From Trachythela sp. YZ-2020 (Eukaryota; Cnidaria; Anthozoa; Malacalcyonacea; Clavulariidae), in assembly GCA_016169945.1 (NCBI GenBank), contig JADLSH010000316.1, positions 1,571,768-1,635,767 on the forward strand: 64,000 nt of DNA, given 5' to 3'. This document shows, piece by piece, positions 59,201 through 64,000 of the stretch. The translations under genes were made by a program, and so were the position numbers. Each line of letters begins with the position of its first letter. The first letter of the stretch is position 1. The notes under the pieces were generated by a model, which made no database searches, had not been told where the DNA came from, and saw only the letters and a list, made by a program, of their open reading frames with translations.

Positions 59201-62200
59201 CACCAAAGGGCATGATTTCAAATCCTTTGGTCCCCCCTTTGCCTCTGAAAAAAAAATTCAACTTCGCTAAAACATGTTCTTTCCTCCTGAAAGTCGTTGT
59301 TTTTATGAAAGGAACAGGTTGGAGCAATGTTCCAATCGTTTGGGGGTTATTTCAACTAAGTTTGAAAAAAAATCAAAAACCATAGGGGGGACCAAAGGGC
59401 CTGATTTCAAATCCTTTGGTCCCCCCTTTGCCTCTGAAAAAAATTCAACTTCGCTAAAACATGTTCTTTCCTCCTGAAAGTCGTTGTTTTTATGAAAGGA
59501 ACAGGTTGGAGCAATTTTCCAATCGTTTGGGGTTATTTCAACTAAGTTTGAAAAAAATCAAAAACCATAGGGGGGACCAAAGGGCCTGATTTCAAATCCT
59601 TTGGTCCCCCCTTTGCCTCTGAAAAAAATTCAACTTCGCTAAAACATGTTCTTTCCTCCTGAAAGTCGTTGTTTTTATGAAAGGAACAGGTTGGAGCAAT
59701 GTTCCAATCGTTTGGGGTTTATTTCAACTAAGTTTGAAAAAAAATCAAAAACCATAGGGGGGACCAAAGGGCCTGATTTCAAATCCTTTGGTCCCCCCTT
59801 TGCCTCTGAAAAAAAAATTCAACTTCGCTAAAACATGTTCTTTCCTCCTGAAAGTCGTTGTTTTTATGAAAGAACAGGTTGGCGCAATTTTCCAAACGTT
59901 TGGGGGTTATTTCAACTAAGTTTGAAAAAAAATCAAAAACCATAGGGGGGACCAAAGGGCCTGATTTCAAATCCTTTGGTCCCCCCTTTGCCTCTGAAAA
60001 AAATTCAACTTCGCTAAAACATGTTCTTTCCTCCTGAAAGTCGTTGTTTTTATGAAAGGAACAGGTTGGAGCAATTTTCCAATCGTTTGGGGTTATTTCA
60101 ACTAAGTTTGAAAAAAAATCAAAAACCATAGGGGCACCAAAGGGCCTGATTTCAAATCCTTTGGTCCCCCCTTTGCCTCTGAAAAAAAAATTCAACTTCG
60201 CTAAAACATGTTCTTTCCTCCTGAAAGTCGTTGTTTTAATGAAAAGAACAGGTTGGAGCAATGTTCCAATCGTTTGGGGGTTATTTCAACTAAGTTTGAA
60301 AAAATCAAAAACCATAGGGGATCAAAGGGCCTGATTTCAAATCCTTTGGTCCCCCCTTTGCCTCTGAAAAAAATTCAACTTCGCTAAAACATGTTCTTTC
60401 CTCCTGAAAGTCGTTGTTTTAATGAAAGGAACAGGTTGGAGCAATGTTCCAATCGTTTGGGCGTTATTTCAACTAAGTTTGAAAAAAAATCAAAAACCAT
60501 AGGGGGGACCAAAGGGCCTGATTTCAAATCCTTTGGTCCCCCCTTTGCCTCTGAAAAAAAAATTCAACTTCGCTAAAACATGTTCTTTCCTCCTGAAAGT
60601 CGTTGTTTTTATGAAAGGAACAGGTTGGAGCAATGTTCCAATCGTTTGGGAGTTATTTCAACTAAGTTTGAAAAAAAATCAAAAACCATAGGGGGGACCA
60701 AAGGGCCTGATTTCAAATCCTTTGGTCCCCCCTTTGCCTCTGAAAAAAAAATTCAACTTCGCTAAAACATGTTCTTTCCTCCTGAAAGTCGTTGTTTTTA
60801 TGAAAGGAACAGGTTGGAGCAATTTTCCAATCGTTTTTGTTATTTCAACTAAGTTTGAAAAAAAATCAAAAACAATAGGGGGGACCAAAGGGCCTGATTT
60901 CAAATCCTTTGTTCCCCCCTTTTCCTCTAAAAAAAATTCAACTTCGCTAAAACATGTTCTTTCCTCCTGAAAGTCGTTGTTTTTATGAAAGGAACAGGTT
61001 GGAGCAATTTTCCAATCGTTTGGGGTTATTTCAACTAAGTTTGAAAAAAAATCAAAAACCATAGGGGGGACCAAAGGGCCTGATTTCAAATCCTTTGGTC
61101 CCCCCTTTGCCTCTGAAAAAAAAATTCAACTTCGCTAAAACATGTTCTTTCCTCCTGAAAGTCGTTGTTTTTATGAAAGGAACAGGTTGGAGCAATTTTC
61201 CAATCGTTTGGGGTTATTTCAACTAAGTTTGAAAAAAAATCAAAAACCATAGGGGGGACCAAAGGCCTGATTTCAAATCCTTTGGTCCCCCTTTGCCTCT
61301 GAAAAAAAAATTCAACTTCGCTAAAACATGTTCTTTCCTCCTGAAAGTCGTTGTTTTTATGAAAGGAACAGGTTGGAGCAATGTTCCAATCGTTTGGGGG
61401 TTATTTCAACTAAGTTTGAAAAAAAATCAAAAACCATAGGGGGGACCAAAGGCCTGATTTCAAATCCTTTGGTCCCCCCTTTGCCTCTGAAAAAAAAATT
61501 CAACTTCGCTAAAACATGTTCTTTCCTCCTGAAAGTCGTTGTTTTTATGAAAGGAACAGGTTGGAGCAATTTCCAATCGTTTGGGGTTATTTCAACTAAG
61601 TTTGAAAAAATCAAAAACCATAGGGGACCAAAAGGGCCTGATTTCAAATCCTTTGGGCCCCCCTTTGCCTCTGAAAAAAATTCAACTTCGCTAAAACATG
61701 TTCTTTCCTCCTGAAAGTCGTTGTTTTTATGAAAGAACAGGTTGGAGCAATTTTCCAATCGTTTGGGGTTATTTCAACTAAGTTTGAAAAAAAATCAAAA
61801 ACCATAGGGGGGACCAAAGGGCCTGATTTCAAATCCTTTGGTCCCCCCTTTGCCTCTGAAAAAAATTCAACTTCGCTAAAACATGTTCTTTCCTCCTGAA
61901 AGTCGTTGTTTTTATGAAAGAACAGGTTGGAGCAATTTTCCAATCGTTTGGGTTATTTCAACTAAGTTTGAAAAAAAATCAAAAACCATAGGGGGGACCA
62001 AAGGGCCTGATTTCAAATCCTTTGGTCCCCCCTTTGCCTCTGAAAAAAATTCAACTTCGCTAAAACATGTTCTTTCCTCCTGAAAGTCGTTGTTTTTATG
62101 AAAGGAACAGGTTGGAGCAATTTTCCAATCGTTTGGGGGTTATTTCAACTAAGTTTGAAAAAAAATCAAAAACCATAGGGGGGACCAAGGGCCTGATTTC

Positions 62201-64000
62201 AAATCCTTTGGTCCCCCCTTTGCCTCTGAAAAAAATTCAACTTCGCTAAAACATGTTCTTTCCTCCTGAAAGTCGTTGTTTTTATGAAAGGAACAGGTTG
62301 GAGCAATGTTCCAATCGTTTGGGGGTTATTTCAACTAAGTTTGAAAAAAAATCAAAAACCATAGGGGGGACCAAAGGGCCTGATTTCAAATCCTTTGGTC
62401 CCCCCTTTGCCTCTGAAAAAAATTCAACTTCGCTAAAACATGTTCTTTCCTCCTGAAAGTCGTTGTTTTTATGAAAGGAACAGGTTGGAGCAATGTTCCA
62501 ATCGTTTGGGGTTATTTCAACTAAGTTTGAAAAAAAATCAAAAACCATAGGGGGGACCAAAGGGCCTGATTTCAAATCCTTTGGTCCCCCCTTTGCCTCT
62601 GAAAAAAATTCAACTTCGCTAAAACATGTTCTTTCCTCCTGAAAGTCGTTGTTTTTATGAAAGGAACAGGTTGGAGCAATGTTCCAATCGTTTGGGGGTA
62701 TTTCAACTAAGTTTGAAAAAAAATCAAAAACCATAGGGGGGACCAAAGGGCCTGATTTCAAATCCTTTGGTCCCCCCTTTGCCTCTGAAAAAAATTCAAC
62801 TTCGCTAAAACATGTTCTTTCCTCCTGAAAGTCGTTGTTTTTATGAAAGGAACAGGTTGGAGCAATTTTCCAATCGTTTGGGGTTATTTCAACTAAGTTT
62901 GAAAAAATCAAAAACCATAGGGGGGACCAAAGGGCCTGATTTCAAATCCTTTGGTCCCCCCTTTGCCTCTGAAAAAAATTCAACTTCGCTAAAACATGTT
63001 CTTTCCTCCTGAAAGTCGTTGTTTTTATGAAAAGAACAGGTTGGAGCAATTTTCCAATCGTTTGGGGTTATTTCAACTAAGTTTGAAAAAAAATCAAAAA
63101 CCATAGGGGGGACCAAAGGGCCTGATTTCAAATCCTTTGGTCCCCCCTTTGCCTCTGAAAAAAATTCAACTTCGCTAAAACATGTTCTTTCCTCCTGAAA
63201 GTCGTTGTTTTTATGAAAGGAACAGGTTGAGCAATTTTCCAATCGTTTGGGGTTATTTCAACTAAGTTTGAAAAAATCAAACACCATAGGGGGGACCAAA
63301 GGGCCTGATTTCAAATCCTTTGGTCACCCTTTGCCTCTGAAAAAAATTCAACTTCGCTAAAACATGTTCTTTCCTCCTGAAAGTCGTTGTTTTTATGAAA
63401 GGAACAGGTTGGAGCAATTTTCCAATCGTTTGGGGGTTATTTCAACTAAGTTTGAAAAAAAATCAAAAACCATAGGGGGGACCAAAGGGCCTGATTTCAA
63501 ATCCTTTGGTCCCCCCTTTGCCTCTGAAAAAAAAAATTCAACTTCGCTAAAACATGTTCTTTCCTCCTGAAAGTCGTTGTTTTTATGAAAGGAACAGGTT
63601 GGAGCAATTTTCCAATCGTTTGGGATTATTTCAACTAAGTTTGAAAAAAATCAAAAACCATAGGGGGGACCAAAGGGCCTGATTTCAAATCCTTTGGTCC
63701 CCCCTTTGCCTCTGAAAAAAAAAATTCAACTTCGCTAAAACATGTTCTTTCCTCCTGAAAGTCGTTGTTTTTATGAAAGGAACAGGTTGGAGCAATGTTC
63801 CAATCGTTTGAGGTTATTTCAACTAAGTTTGAAAAAATCAAAAACCATAGGGGACCAAAGGGCCTGATTTAAAATCCTTTGGTCCCCCTTTGCCTCTGAA
63901 AAAAATTCAACTTCGCTAAAACATGTTCTTTCCTCCTGAAAGTCGTTGTTTTTATGAAAGAACAGGTTGGAGCAATTTTCCAATCGTTTTGGGGTTATTT
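41246..64000. repeat. Satellite array, about 120 tandem units of about 187 bp
   Basis: From 41246 to the window end the sequence is a head-to-tail repeat with a unit mostly 186-189 bp (for example 189-bp steps from 52189 to 52378 to 52567). The unit reads CATAGGGGGGACCAAAGGGC, CTGATTTCAAATCCTTTGGT, CCCCCCTTTGCCTCTGAAAA, an A run, TTCAACTTCGCTAAAACATG, TTCTTTCCTCCTGAAAGTCG, TTGTTTTTATGAAAGGAACA, GGTTGGAGCAATTTTCCAAT, CGTTTGGGGGTTATTTCAAC, TAAGTTTGAAAAAAAATCAA. Each unit holds a stem: GGGGGGACCAAAGG pairs with CCTTTGGTCCCCCC around 14 nt. Variation is mostly in homopolymer lengths, a T/G variant (CAATTTTCC or CAATGTTCC) and the G run. Units near the left edge (41246-42800) are more diverged, including a shortened unit near 41875. 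Short ORFs on both strands are a by-product of the unit length, not genes. No CENP-B-box-like motif was seen. Confidence 0.97.

Noticed and set aside
41295..63841. Dozens of 60-200-codon ORFs on both strands in the last 22.7 kb
   Set aside because: They repeat with the satellite unit, occur on both strands, and change frame with homopolymer length. They are by-products of tandem repetition, not a repeat-protein gene.
41246..64000. CRISPR-like array
   Set aside because: The whole 187-bp unit is repeated with no unique spacers, and the genome is animal.

Overview
This is an A+T-rich animal (metazoan) nuclear window. I favour a cnidarian. The protein families present are ones I associate with cnidarian genomes: Crypton/DUF3504-type proteins, HECT ligase-like proteins, the HEEADTRLLLHA/HYNRS/CXC family and the GDWP/QFY family. 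The repeats agree with this: tRNA-derived SINEs, CR1/L2-type LINE ends, CTAACC-type telomere-like repeats and many palindromic MITEs. No bacterial or organellar gene is visible. All splice models were read by eye from donor/acceptor sites and phase, and family names come from memory, not from a search.

Layout. 0.2-2.7 kb: a minus-strand, three-exon gene-like relic with a CxxC zinc module. 3.4-3.8 kb: two small palindromic elements. 4.15-4.58 kb: an internally deleted Crypton-type gene. 4.6-7.7 kb: non-coding repeats. 7.7-10.2 kb: a CR1/L2-type reverse transcriptase with one stop codon, then a broken integrase-core gene. 10.5-11.4, 19.3-20.0 and 26.0-27.7 kb: three copies of one repeat family ending in a GC-rich hairpin. 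11.7-18.3 kb, minus strand: a HECT-type ubiquitin-ligase locus. Its catalytic part (11.7-13.6 kb) is interrupted by a TTAA-flanked MITE, and its amino-terminal exon (17.5-18.3 kb) lies beyond a 3.2-kb inverted-repeat element. 18.9-19.2 kb: a hAT-like MITE. 20.57-24.43 kb: a 3.86-kb DNA transposon with TA target duplication, about 185-bp terminal inverted repeats, a DD37E Tc1/mariner/IS630-type transposase and a second convergent gene encoding a ubiquitin-interacting-motif-like segment.

24.6-29 kb: more inverted-repeat elements, nested insertions, SINEs and fold-back SINEs. 29.68-30.03 kb: a cluster of GGTGTGTA motifs. 31.76-33.10 kb: the one clean long ORF, a seven-transmembrane protein that may belong to the gustatory-receptor-like superfamily. 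33.4-37.1 kb: SINEs, a decayed minus-strand LINE and a fold-back element containing telomere-like repeats. 37.85-41.25 kb, minus strand: a multi-exon gene with an acidic nuclease-like pattern and a carboxy-terminal CXC (tesmin-like) cluster. 41.25-64.0 kb: an uninterrupted tandem satellite of roughly 120 units of about 187 bp, beginning exactly where that gene's coding sequence breaks off and running out of the window.

Most genes here are mobile-element genes or members of multicopy families, usually with one-base breaks. Several breaks fall in homopolymers, so true decay and assembly error cannot be told apart from this sequence alone. The most notable items are the two-gene transposon with the UIM-like protein, the satellite/gene junction, and the frame-preserving TTAA insertion in the HECT exon.
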